From contig JBKBXU010000327.1 of NCBI GenBank assembly GCA_046313675.1, positions 1 through 5,083 on the forward strand: a DNA stretch of 5,083 nt, in the 5' to 3' direction. Made by a program: the position numbers and the translations under genes. Origin of the DNA: JBKBXU01 sp046313675. Its GTDB lineage: Bacteria; Bacteroidota; Bacteroidia; Cytophagales; Cytophagaceae. The notes below the pieces were generated by a model, which saw only the letters and a program-made list of their open reading frames with translations, was not told where the DNA came from and made no database searches. Below, one piece after another: positions 1 through 5,083 of the stretch (its first letter is position 1; every line of letters starts with the position of its first letter).

Positions 1-513
1 GAAAGGGCTTACTTCGGTAACAACAGGTGCTTCAAAAACTTTTGCCTGATTAAGTTCAGTGATGATTTCTTCTGCTATTTTTCTTTGCTCTTCTGAGTGA
101 TAAAAAATAGCAGACCGATATTGCGTACCTTCGTCAGCACCTTGTCGGTTTAGGGTAGTTGGATCATGGGTTTCAAAAAACACCTCCAAAATTTCCTGGA
201 AACTTATTTCAGATGGTTCATAGGAAATCTGAACAACTTCTGCATGTCCGGTACTTCCCGTCACCACTTGCTTATAGGATGGATTTTTAACCTCGCCACC
301 GGAATATCCCGAAACAACAGATTCTACTCCTTTGAGATTTTGAAAAACTGCTTCTACACACCAAAAGCAACCGGCACCAAGTGTAATTTTTTCCATAGTC
401 TTTAATGATTTTTTCGTTTCTGATAATTCATTTACCTTCCGTGATTCTGAACAGGAGGAACCGGAAAAGATTATAAAGATAAGTGCTGTTAAAAAATACG
501 ATGAGATTTTCAT
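1..513 (-). CDS. msrA: Peptide-methionine (S)-S-oxide reductase MsrA, lipoprotein form (3' end outside window)
   Basis: The enzyme reduces methionine-S-sulfoxide, free or in proteins, back to methionine. The 171 visible residues carry the family signatures: GCFWC at 48-52 with catalytic Cys49, GYSGG at 69-73, GHAE at 89-92, THDPTT at 115-120 and GTQYRSA at 129-135. The chosen start at 513 adds about 40 residues before the catalytic domain. They form a hydrophobic signal (MKISSYFLTALIFIIFSG) and a Cys at position 21 in the context GSSC, a loose but plausible Bacteroidota lipobox. I infer a lipid-anchored enzyme outside the cytoplasm. Starting instead at Met40 (position 396) would give an ordinary cytosolic MsrA, but the frame is open through the signal. 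The gene lies 43 nt after the histidine kinase on the same strand, so co-transcription is likely. The C-terminus, where additional recycling cysteines may sit, is beyond the left edge. The family call is very secure; the export call is moderate. Confidence 0.95.
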   Translation of the reverse strand, partial: MKISSYFLTALIFIIFSGSSCSESRKVNELSETKKSLKTMEKITLGAGCFWCVEAVFQNLKGVESVVSGYSGGEVKNPSYKQVVTGSTGHAEVVQISYEPSEISFQEILEVFFETHDPTTLNRQGADEGTQYRSAIFYHSEEQRKIAEEIITELNQAKVFEAPVVTEVSPF

Positions 514-556
514 TTCAAGCAATTATTTTGTCACTAAAGTGTAATGTATAACACCC

Positions 557-1765
557 TTATGACCGTTTAAAATAGAGGGTAAAAGTAGTGCCTTTATCTA
601 ATACTGTGTCAACTTCAATTTTACCTCCTGCATTTTGCATAATTCTTTTAACCAGATATAGGCCTATACCGGTTCCTTCAACATGATTGTGCATGCGCCT
701 GAACATTTCAAACATACGAGGGATGTGTTCTTTTTCAATCCCCATACCATTATCACTAACCTTTAAAATGAAATAATCTTCAGTTTCCTCTGCGCTAATA
801 AGAATTTCTGGTTTTCTATCGGTGTGCCGGTATTTTATTGCATTCGAAACCAGATTATAAACAATACTCCTGAAGTTATTTCTTGAAAAATGAACGGTTT
901 GACAATTTAACGTATTAAACCTAATTATTGCCCCACTTTCCCGAACACCATGTTCTATGAGAATTAACACTTCTTTGATAATCTCTTCAACATTTATTTC
1001 CGATACATCCAGGTTAACATCTTTCTGTACCTTACTTATCTCCGTTAAATCTTTTAAAGTTCCCTGAAAGCGATTAATAGACTTGCTGATCATGTTAAAT
1101 ATCATATTTACCTCTTCATCTTCGACATCTTTTTCCATCAAAAGATCCTGTAAGGTGTCAATAAGGCCTTCAATATTTGAAACCGGTGCTTTTAAATCAT
1201 GTGAAGCGGTGTATATAAAATTATCCAGGTCTGAGTTAATTTTTACCAACTCTTTATTTTTTTCCGAAAGCTCCTTTGTTTGTTTATTAATTTCCTCAAT
1301 TAACAGACTGCTCTGCATTTCAAAAAGTATTTTAAAAGCTTCTTTTTGCCATCCCCAATAAAAATTTTCGAACTCAAGAAGTACTTGTTGCAAGAGATCT
1401 ATGTCTCTGGTATAACAAGGTAGTAGTTTCGTAATAATTACTTTTCGTATGTTATAGGAACCGGTAAGGTCTTCAATTCGCAAAATCCGACCTTCCACTT
1501 TAGGAATGGTATCAGTTTTCCATTTTTCTAGTTCCTTAATGGCAGAAAAAACCGGGTCTTCCTGTTTAAAAAACCTTAAAAAGATCTCCGTTCGATTTTT
1601 TATAAAATGATAATAGTCTTCTTCTTTCCAGCTAAATATTACTTGATTGGCAGGTAGGCCATATTCTTTTGCCAAGCGTACATTTTCATTTGTAAAGGTA
1701 TCAAGATGGTTATCTAAAAGAAAATCCGCATATTTCCTTAATTCTATGTAATTTGTATGAGCCAT
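557..1765 (-). CDS. Cytosolic orphan sensor histidine kinase
   Basis: This is a 402-aa two-component histidine kinase that should autophosphorylate and pass phosphate to an unlinked response regulator. Residues 1-150 are a mostly helical N-terminal region that I cannot assign to a named sensor domain; it loosely resembles RsbR-type helical sensors. A coiled coil follows at about 150-185. The H-box is ASHDLKAP with His189. The N-box contains N304 and N308 (YNLVSNAIKY), the G1 box is DNGMGI at 338-343, the F-box is around 352-358, and the G2 box is GTGIGLYLVKRI at 364-375. All residues expected for ATP binding and autokinase activity are present. No transmembrane segment or signal peptide is seen, so the protein is cytosolic. 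It has only two cysteines, C117 and C288. The start is forced, because an in-frame TAG lies at 1774-1772, three codons upstream. No response regulator gene is in the window; msrA follows 43 nt downstream. Confidence 0.93.
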   Translation of the reverse strand: MAHTNYIELRKYADFLLDNHLDTFTNENVRLAKEYGLPANQVIFSWKEEDYYHFIKNRTEIFLRFFKQEDPVFSAIKELEKWKTDTIPKVEGRILRIEDLTGSYNIRKVIITKLLPCYTRDIDLLQQVLLEFENFYWGWQKEAFKILFEMQSSLLIEEINKQTKELSEKNKELVKINSDLDNFIYTASHDLKAPVSNIEGLIDTLQDLLMEKDVEDEEVNMIFNMISKSINRFQGTLKDLTEISKVQKDVNLDVSEINVEEIIKEVLILIEHGVRESGAIIRFNTLNCQTVHFSRNNFRSIVYNLVSNAIKYRHTDRKPEILISAEETEDYFILKVSDNGMGIEKEHIPRMFEMFRRMHNHVEGTGIGLYLVKRIMQNAGGKIEVDTVLDKGTTFTLYFKRS

Positions 1766-1784
1766 CCATTGCTATTAACTTTTA

Positions 1785-1792
1785 CAAAAGTA
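1785..1792 (-). promoter_or_regulatory. Candidate Bacteroidota -7 box upstream of the histidine kinase
   Basis: On the minus strand this reads TACTTTTG, an exact match to the Bacteroidota -7 consensus TAnnTTTG. It ends 19 nt before the kinase ATG, implying a very short leader. I could not find a clear TTTG -33 element at the usual spacing, so the call rests on one box in AT-rich DNA. Confidence 0.4.
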
Positions 1793-1889
1793 AGTATAAT
1801 AAGCTTCACCTTTTAGTTTTGTTAATAAATATCTTAACATTTTAACCTCATTATTAAATATTTATATTTTATATATGAAGAGTTTAATT

Positions 1890-2159
1890 TTATCGTTCAA
1901 TCTTAAATCGTTCATAGTGCTTAAGATCTTTTTCTTTTACCTCCACCTTGTCTACTTTAGCAAGTAAAGGCCCTTTTCGACACCAGGCAACTAAGGTTTC
2001 CAACAACCCTTCTGAGCCTTCGACTTCCATGTATACTGTTCCATCCTGCATATTTCTGACAATGCCTGCAAGCCCTAAATCCTCTGCTTTTTCTCGTGCT
2101 GATGCTCTAAAGTTTACGCCCTGAACTCTTCCAAAAACTTTAATTGTGTAATGCTTCAT
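1890..2159 (-). CDS. acyP: Acylphosphatase
   Basis: This small cytosolic enzyme hydrolyses the carboxyl-phosphate bond of acyl phosphates. At 89 aa it has the normal family length and is a single domain. The signature GRVQGVNFR at 10-18 supplies the phosphate-binding loop and catalytic Arg18. The second signature, GIVRNMQDGTVYMEVEG at 32-48, supplies catalytic Asn36. Its ATG overlaps the stop of the upstream macrodomain gene as ATGA, and AAGGAG stands five bases before the start (2170-2165), which points to translational coupling. It is likely the last gene of that pair, because a 124-nt AT-rich gap with a candidate promoter separates it from the kinase. The physiological substrate is not known from sequence. 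Confidence 0.95.
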   Translation of the reverse strand: MKHYTIKVFGRVQGVNFRASAREKAEDLGLAGIVRNMQDGTVYMEVEGSEGLLETLVAWCRKGPLLAKVDKVEVKEKDLKHYERFKIER

Positions 2160-2671
2160 AGTTTCTCCTTACATATTTTAATATATAACTGGTATAACTC
2201 ATCATTGTAGCAAGAAAAAATAACTTTTTCAGGATGGCTATGTTTTTCCATAAACCTGGCAACTTTTTCTATGGCAATTCGTGTCGCAGCTTCAAAAGGA
2301 TACCCATACACTCCCGTGCTTATAGCAGGAAAAGCTATGGTGGACAAATACTTTTCAGAAGCAATTGTCAAAGACTTTGTATAACAACTAGCAAGCAACT
2401 CAGCTTCATTCTCAGTTCCTCCTTTCCATACAGGTCCAACTGTATGTATAACATACTTGGCCGGTAGCTGAAAGCCTGGAGTTATTTTCGCATCGCCTGT
2501 GGCGCAACCCTTAAGCTTCCGACATGCTTCCAGAAGTTCCGGGCCTGCAGCCTTATGAATTGAACCATCTACCCCTCCTCCGCCTAAAAGGGAATTGTTC
2601 GCTGCATTAACAATAGCGTCCACCTCCAACTTGGTTATATCTCCTTTTATAATAATTATCTTGTCCTGCAT
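2156..2671 (-). CDS. Macrodomain O-acetyl-ADP-ribose deacetylase (YmdB/MacroD type)
   Basis: A single macrodomain of 171 aa that very closely follows E. coli YmdB in length and motifs. Family members bind ADP-ribose, deacetylate O-acetyl-ADP-ribose (the sirtuin by-product), and in some cases remove mono-ADP-ribose from proteins. Visible motifs are GDIT at 10-13 with Asp11 for adenine binding, VDAIVNAANNSLLGGGGVDGSIHKAAG at 17-43 with the catalytic-region residues Asn25 and Asp35, the segment GDAKITPGFQLPAKYVIHTVGP at 59-80, and AISTGVYGYP at 116-125, the diphosphate-binding loop. Nothing essential is missing. No signal peptide is seen, so it is cytosolic. It is the first gene of a two-gene unit with acyP (ATGA overlap) and is divergent from rluE across 39 nt. 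No sirtuin or ADP-ribosyltransferase is in the window, so the link to a specific pathway is open. Confidence 0.95.
   Translation of the reverse strand: MQDKIIIIKGDITKLEVDAIVNAANNSLLGGGGVDGSIHKAAGPELLEACRKLKGCATGDAKITPGFQLPAKYVIHTVGPVWKGGTENEAELLASCYTKSLTIASEKYLSTIAFPAISTGVYGYPFEAATRIAIEKVARFMEKHSHPEKVIFSCYNDELYQLYIKICKEKL
2165..2170 (-). promoter_or_regulatory. Shine-Dalgarno site of acyP inside the macrodomain gene
   Basis: AAGGAG on the minus strand lies five bases upstream of the acyP ATG and within the last codons of the macrodomain gene. It supports the 2159 start. A clear Shine-Dalgarno site is uncommon in this window and in Bacteroidota generally. Confidence 0.6.
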
Positions 2672-2691
2672 ATCCGGATTCTATACATTTA
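2661..2691 (+). promoter_or_regulatory. Weak candidate promoter for rluE
   Basis: A TTG at 2661-2663 and TACATTTA at 2684-2691 (seven of eight matches to TAnnTTTG) are separated by 20 nt, a spacing normal for Bacteroidota promoters. The predicted start would leave a leader of roughly 12-15 nt before the rluE ATG at 2711. The upstream box lies inside the start of the divergent macrodomain gene. In AT-rich DNA this could be chance. Confidence 0.3.
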
Positions 2692-2710
2692 TATTACCAA
2701 ATAAAATATA

Positions 2711-3310
2711 ATGAACACGTATAAATATTATAAAATCTACAAACCATATGGAATGTTATCACAGTTTACCGGTGGTCATGGCCAGGCGGTTCTGGGAGAA
2801 TTACATTCTTTTCCTAAAGATATTTATCCTGTCGGCCGATTAGACTCTGACAGCGAAGGCCTTCTACTTTTAACCAACGATAAAAGAATCAACAACCTCC
2901 TTTTAGATCCTAAAAACGGACACAAACGAACATACTGGTCTCAAGTGGAAGGAATTGCCACAGAAGAAGCCGTTAAAATTCTCGAAAATGGGGTAACCAT
3001 AAGCATTGAAGGTAAAGAATACCATACCAAACCTGCCAAAACAAAGCTAATTTCAGAACCAAAAAATTTGCCTGAACGCAAACCGCCTGTTCGTTTTCGC
3101 CTAAATAAACCCACATCATGGATTGAATTAACCTTGACGGAGGGCAAAAACCGACAGGTTCGAAGAATGACGGCAAAAGCAGGCTTCCCCACCCTCCGGT
3201 TATTAAGAGTAAGCATCGAAGGTATAAAGCTTGATAAAATGCAGCCCGGAGACGTTCAGGAAATGGATAAGACAAGCTTTATCAAACAACTTGGATTATC
3301 AATTGACTAA
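2711..3310 (+). CDS. rluE: 23S rRNA pseudouridine synthase, RluE type (RsuA family)
   Basis: This enzyme isomerises a uridine in 23S rRNA to pseudouridine; E. coli RluE acts on U2457 in the peptidyl-transferase region. The 199-aa protein has no N-terminal S4 domain, as expected for RluE and unlike RsuA, RluB or RluF. It opens with YYKIYKPYGMLSQF (6-19). The catalytic motif is GRLDSDSEGLLLLTND at 42-57 with nucleophile Asp45. KRTYWSQVEG follows at 72-81, and the C-terminal family block ELTLTEGKNRQVRRM at about 139-153 is intact. The start at 2711 sits close to the first conserved block and has no Shine-Dalgarno site, which is normal here. It appears monocistronic: divergent from the macrodomain gene and followed at once by a strong hairpin. 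RluE specificity is inferred from motif wording and the lack of an S4 domain. Confidence 0.92.
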   Translation: MNTYKYYKIYKPYGMLSQFTGGHGQAVLGELHSFPKDIYPVGRLDSDSEGLLLLTNDKRINNLLLDPKNGHKRTYWSQVEGIATEEAVKILENGVTISIEGKEYHTKPAKTKLISEPKNLPERKPPVRFRLNKPTSWIELTLTEGKNRQVRRMTAKAGFPTLRLLRVSIEGIKLDKMQPGDVQEMDKTSFIKQLGLSID

Positions 3311-3352
3311 ATATAAAAAAGCCACATTTTTCTTAATATGGCTTTTTTATAT
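3311..3352 (+). terminator. Bidirectional intrinsic terminator after rluE
   Basis: The arms 3311-3324 and 3339-3352 are perfectly complementary over 14 bp around a 14-nt loop. The core is GCCA/TGGC flanked by six A's on the left and six T's on the right. It begins directly after the rluE stop codon. The mirrored A and T tracts let it work on either strand, so it can also stop minus-strand transcription from the convergent lipoprotein gene ending at 3470. Confidence 0.88.
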
Positions 3353-3362
3353 CTGAAACAAT

Positions 3363-3476
3363 TAATTAGGGCCTTTTGAAAAAGAATAAAGAAAAACTTT
3401 TGCACTTAATTTTCAAAAACACCATGTATCGCATTCCAAATCAATACTTTGGGTATTTCTCAGCGTGCCCTAATTA
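3363..3476. repeat. Noncoding element bounded by a 10-bp inverted repeat
   Basis: The outer arms at 3363-3372 (TAATTAGGGC) and 3467-3476 (GCCCTAATTA) are perfect inverted repeats about 94 nt apart. The right arm contains the TAG stop of the lipoprotein gene. A second nested inverted repeat of 9 bp lies at 3374-3382 and 3410-3418 (TTTTGAAAA / TTTTCAAAA). I see no ORF inside. It could be a long imperfect RNA hairpin at the 3' end of the lipoprotein transcript or a small MITE-like remnant. AATT borders both outer GGGC cores, but it is self-palindromic and so is not good evidence for a target duplication. Confidence 0.4.
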
Positions 3477-4018
3477 TCGTCTAAAACAATAATCAGTGCA
3501 TGAATTAATCCTGGTATATAAAATAGAAGTGTCAATATAATATTAAGTATAAAAGCCCCTCCTATACCTCTGACCAGTGCAACTGCCAATGGAGGCAATA
3601 AAATTGCAATTATTACAAGCAAAAGGGTATTAGTATCCGCATTTGACTTAGTTGCTTTTTTGATAGCTTTGATTTCTTTTTTAACTTCCTTTTTCTTTAA
3701 ACGTAATTCCTTTTTAATATCTTTTTTAGACATATCTTTAGCCACTGCTTCTTTTTCAGTATTTGCCGGCTTAGCATTATTTGCTCGTTCAACAAATTTA
3801 GCAGGCGTATTTAAATCAGATGTGTTTACAGATTTTTCTGCAGAGGCTGTTAGGTCTTCTTTAACCTCTTTTGATGCCTCACCCGTGTTTTCTTTATCGG
3901 CCTTCACATATCTGTAAGAATTAGGATTATAACTAAAAAAAGCTCCACTCTTGGCACAGGAAGCCAAAAAAAATACCATTAACGTAAAAATGATTCCTTT
4001 AAATAGATTTTTTTTCAT
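3470..4018 (-). CDS. Lipoprotein with C-terminal YqaE/Pmp3 membrane domain
   Basis: This 182-aa protein has three visible parts. Residues 1-21 are a signal peptide with a good lipobox (LASC, acylated Cys21). Residues 22-128 are a low-complexity, hydrophilic linker rich in Lys, Glu and Ala; its segment 97-124 is a strongly basic helix of repeated KK/KE units. Residues 130-179 match the YqaE/Pmp3 (UPF0057) proteolipid family: a first hydrophobic segment with the conserved LLPPLAV (140-146), then RGIG at 150-153, then a second segment with NIILTLLFYIPGLIHAL (159-175). Pmp3-family proteins are tiny membrane proteins tied to salt, cold and membrane-potential stress in yeast and plants; a bacterial role is poorly defined. 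Stand-alone members are about 50 aa, so this is a fusion. The stop codon lies in an inverted repeat. It is divergent from the DUF421 gene across 71 nt. The domain call is confident; the function is unknown. Confidence 0.88.
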   Translation of the reverse strand: MKKNLFKGIIFTLMVFFLASCAKSGAFFSYNPNSYRYVKADKENTGEASKEVKEDLTASAEKSVNTSDLNTPAKFVERANNAKPANTEKEAVAKDMSKKDIKKELRLKKKEVKKEIKAIKKATKSNADTNTLLLVIIAILLPPLAVALVRGIGGAFILNIILTLLFYIPGLIHALIIVLDDN

Positions 4019-4089
4019 GTCTTTTAATCTGTTTAGTTGAATAAAAAGTTTAACACCAGGGACAAAATTTTGTTTGTTTTTAAAAAGCG

Positions 4090-4638
4090 ATGAATTTTAT
4101 GACACTACAAGTGATTTTTTTTGATACTTGGATGAGTTTGCTAAGGACTTTTATTATTGGCGTTATGGCCTATACAGCTATGATTTTTCTTTTAAGAGTT
4201 TCCGGCAAAAGAACCTTATCTAAAATGAATGCTTTCGATTTTATAGTTACAGTTGCCCTGGGCTCTACATTGGCTGCGGTTATAGTAAACAAAGAGATTG
4301 CTCTTGTAGATGGCGTACTTGGATTTGCCATTTTAATTTTTCTTCAACACCTTATAACCTGGACGTCCTACAGATCAAAAAGATTCACCAAACTTATTAA
4401 ATCAGAACCATCTATTCTTTACTATAAGGGAAAATACCTAACCAAAACAATGGAGCAGGAAAGGGTCACAAAGGAGGAGATTATAGCCTCAATAAGGCAG
4501 CATGGAAACCCTGACATGAATTCTATAGAAGCCATTGTTCTTGAAACGGATGGCTCTTTGAGTATAATTCAACCGCCCGAACAAGACGGTGGAGCACTTA
4601 AGGAACTTGTTAAAAATCAGTGTAAACCAAAGTCTTAA
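4090..4638 (+). CDS. DUF421 (YetF-like) membrane protein
   Basis: A 182-aa inner-membrane protein of the DUF421/YetF family, whose biochemical role is not established. Three hydrophobic segments are visible at about 17-37, 51-66 and 72-92. The family signature SGKRTLSKMNAFDFIVTVALGS lies at 38-59, between and into the membrane segments. The soluble C-terminal part is typical of the family: EPSILYYKGKYL at 106-117, ERVTKEEIIASIRQHG at 124-139 and IEAIVLETDGSLSII at 146-160. It is shorter than Bacillus YetF-type proteins but appears complete at both ends. No Shine-Dalgarno site precedes the start; Met4 is a possible alternative. A small gene follows after 48 nt in the same direction, so they may share a transcript. 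It is divergent from the lipoprotein-Pmp3 gene, and a shared membrane-stress role is only a guess. Confidence 0.9.
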   Translation: MNFMTLQVIFFDTWMSLLRTFIIGVMAYTAMIFLLRVSGKRTLSKMNAFDFIVTVALGSTLAAVIVNKEIALVDGVLGFAILIFLQHLITWTSYRSKRFTKLIKSEPSILYYKGKYLTKTMEQERVTKEEIIASIRQHGNPDMNSIEAIVLETDGSLSIIQPPEQDGGALKELVKNQCKPKS

Positions 4639-4675
4639 AATTTGTGTTTTTTAAATAAAAGGAAAGACAAGAATC

Positions 4676-4682
4676 AGGGAGG
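4676..4682 (+). promoter_or_regulatory. Strong ribosome binding site that fixes the start at 4687
   Basis: A GGGAGGA stretch lies five to six bases before the ATG at 4687. This near-ideal Shine-Dalgarno site favours that ATG over the in-frame TTG at 4642, which would add 15 unconserved-looking residues and place the site inside the coding region. Confidence 0.7.
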
Positions 4683-4686
4683 AAAT

Positions 4687-4965
4687 ATGCAAATAGAAGC
4701 CGTAAGAACTACCAATCATGAAGAAATAATGCGATGGATCAAAGACAGACATGGAGTTGTAGGAAGAATCCATGAAGAAGAAACCTCTGGTCTGGGCTCG
4801 TTGTTTGTTTATTTTCCCAATCATGGTGAACAACCGGAAAACTTTGAGGAACTTACCAAAAATGAGTTTCTAAAGGTATTTGAAGATCAAAAGCTTGTAT
4901 TTATCTATCAGGAAATTTTGCCTGAAGGTGGCAGAAGCCGCTTTTATGCCTTTGCACGAAGGTAA
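4687..4965 (+). CDS. Small conserved hypothetical protein (often mislabelled 1,4-alpha-glucan branching enzyme)
   Basis: A 92-aa soluble protein. Its opening, RTTNHEEIMRWIKDRHG (7-23), followed by a short beta-rich centre and a segment ELTKNEFLKVFEDQKLVFIYQE (55-76), matches my recollection of a small Bacteroidota and Proteobacteria family with a TTDHEEIRKWxExRGGxPA-type start. Members of that family are frequently annotated as 'glucan branching enzyme' because some genes sit near glgB. At this size there is no catalytic barrel and no glycoside hydrolase motif, so I do not assign that function. No signal peptide or membrane segment is seen. The charged tail GGRSRFYAFARR is unusual relative to the versions I recall. 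It lies 48 nt after the DUF421 gene in the same direction. The ORF is confident; the family link is moderate; the function is unknown. Confidence 0.8.
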   Translation: MQIEAVRTTNHEEIMRWIKDRHGVVGRIHEEETSGLGSLFVYFPNHGEQPENFEELTKNEFLKVFEDQKLVFIYQEILPEGGRSRFYAFARR

Positions 4966-4990
4966 AAAGAGCAATATTGATTTATAAAAA

Positions 4991-5083
4991 ATGAAGTTAT
5001 TTAAAATTACTGGCGTCCGGCCAATTAATTTTTTCTATAAAAACTCAGCCATAAACTTGCTTTTTATTGTTCAAGAGCAATTT
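4991..5083 (+). CDS. Possible start of an unrecognised CDS running off the right edge
   Basis: An ATG at 4991, directly after an in-frame TAA, opens a frame of 31 codons without a stop to the end of the window, starting MKLFKITGVRPINFFYK. I recognise no family. No ribosome binding site is visible, and the frame runs through a terminator-like hairpin. A frame of this length is easily random, so this is only a placeholder. Confidence 0.2.
   Translation, partial: MKLFKITGVRPINFFYKNSAINLLFIVQEQF
5003..5034 (+). terminator. Candidate terminator after the DUF421 / small-protein pair
   Basis: A hairpin with stem TGGC/GCCA (5011-5014 and 5020-5023, loop GTCCG) extends through a small internal loop into seven more pairs: AAAATTA at 5003-5009 with TAATTTT at 5026-5032. 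It ends in a run of six T's. It lies about 40 nt past the stop of the 92-aa gene. The GC part is short, so the strength is uncertain. Confidence 0.45.

Noticed and set aside
166..405. 79-aa plus-strand ORF
   Set aside because: It lies antisense to the clearly conserved msrA coding sequence, and its translation shows no family features.
1083..1361. 92-aa plus-strand ORF
   Set aside because: It is antisense to the kinase dimerisation region and Ser-rich, as expected for the complement of that sequence; no start signal.
1793..1889. Terminator between acyP and the kinase gene
   Set aside because: The gap is almost entirely A and T with no GC-containing hairpin, so I could not support one; read-through from acyP into the kinase cannot be excluded.
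2234..2467. 77-aa plus-strand ORF inside the macrodomain gene
   Set aside because: It is a shadow frame of a fully conserved gene, with no recognisable product.
2672..2710. Minus-strand TTTATTTG as a -7 box for the macrodomain gene
   Set aside because: It mismatches TAnnTTTG at the invariant A and has no TTTG at the right distance upstream; not enough to call.
2941..3275. Two overlapping minus-strand ORFs within rluE
   Set aside because: Both are antisense to intact rluE and have no domain features or ribosome binding site.
3660..3917. 85-aa plus-strand ORF opposite the lipoprotein linker
   Set aside because: Its Phe/Ser-rich translation is the mirror of the Lys/Glu-rich linker on the minus strand; not a real gene.
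4642..4686. TTG start extending the small protein by 15 residues
   Set aside because: The strong Shine-Dalgarno site lies inside this extension and points to the ATG at 4687; the extra residues look like untranslated leader.
4651..4833. 60-aa minus-strand ORF
   Set aside because: It is antisense to the 92-aa gene, which has a strong RBS and family-like motifs.

Overview
The window looks like chromosomal core and near-core DNA of a member of the Bacteroidota, most likely Flavobacteriaceae. The base composition is AT-rich. Most starts lack a Shine-Dalgarno sequence. One TAnnTTTG-type promoter box is visible. Several protein types are typical of the group: a soluble orphan histidine kinase, a lipoprotein fused to a YqaE/Pmp3 domain, a short DUF421 protein, and a small protein often labelled 'glucan branching enzyme'. 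The organism call is an inference from these traits, because no rRNA or other marker gene is present.

Layout: (1) From the left edge to about 2671 all genes are on the minus strand. Read in transcription order they are a macrodomain O-acetyl-ADP-ribose deacetylase and an acylphosphatase overlapping it by 4 nt, then a 124-nt AT-rich gap with a candidate promoter. A cytosolic sensor histidine kinase follows and, 43 nt further on, msrA, which carries a lipoprotein signal and runs off the left edge. (2) A 39-nt divergent gap leads to a plus-strand rluE-type 23S rRNA pseudouridine synthase. It ends at a perfect 14-bp hairpin flanked by A and T tracts that can terminate in both directions. (3) A convergent minus-strand gene encodes a lipoprotein with a K/E-rich linker and a C-terminal YqaE/Pmp3 domain. 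Between it and the terminator lies about 115 nt of noncoding DNA bounded by a 10-bp inverted repeat and containing a thi-box-like core. (4) Divergent from it, a plus-strand pair encodes a DUF421 membrane protein and a 92-aa small protein with a strong ribosome binding site. A weak terminator-like hairpin and an unassigned open frame reach the right edge.

Functionally the genes lean towards stress and repair: methionine sulfoxide repair, ADP-ribose metabolite clearance, acyl-phosphate hydrolysis, and membrane-stress-type small proteins. There is one rRNA modification enzyme. I see no mobile-element genes, tRNA, rRNA, CRISPR array or defence island. No clearly new system is evident. The points most worth checking are the macrodomain-acylphosphatase coupling, the kinase-msrA pair, the topology of the lipoprotein-Pmp3 fusion, and the odd intergenic element at 3363-3476.
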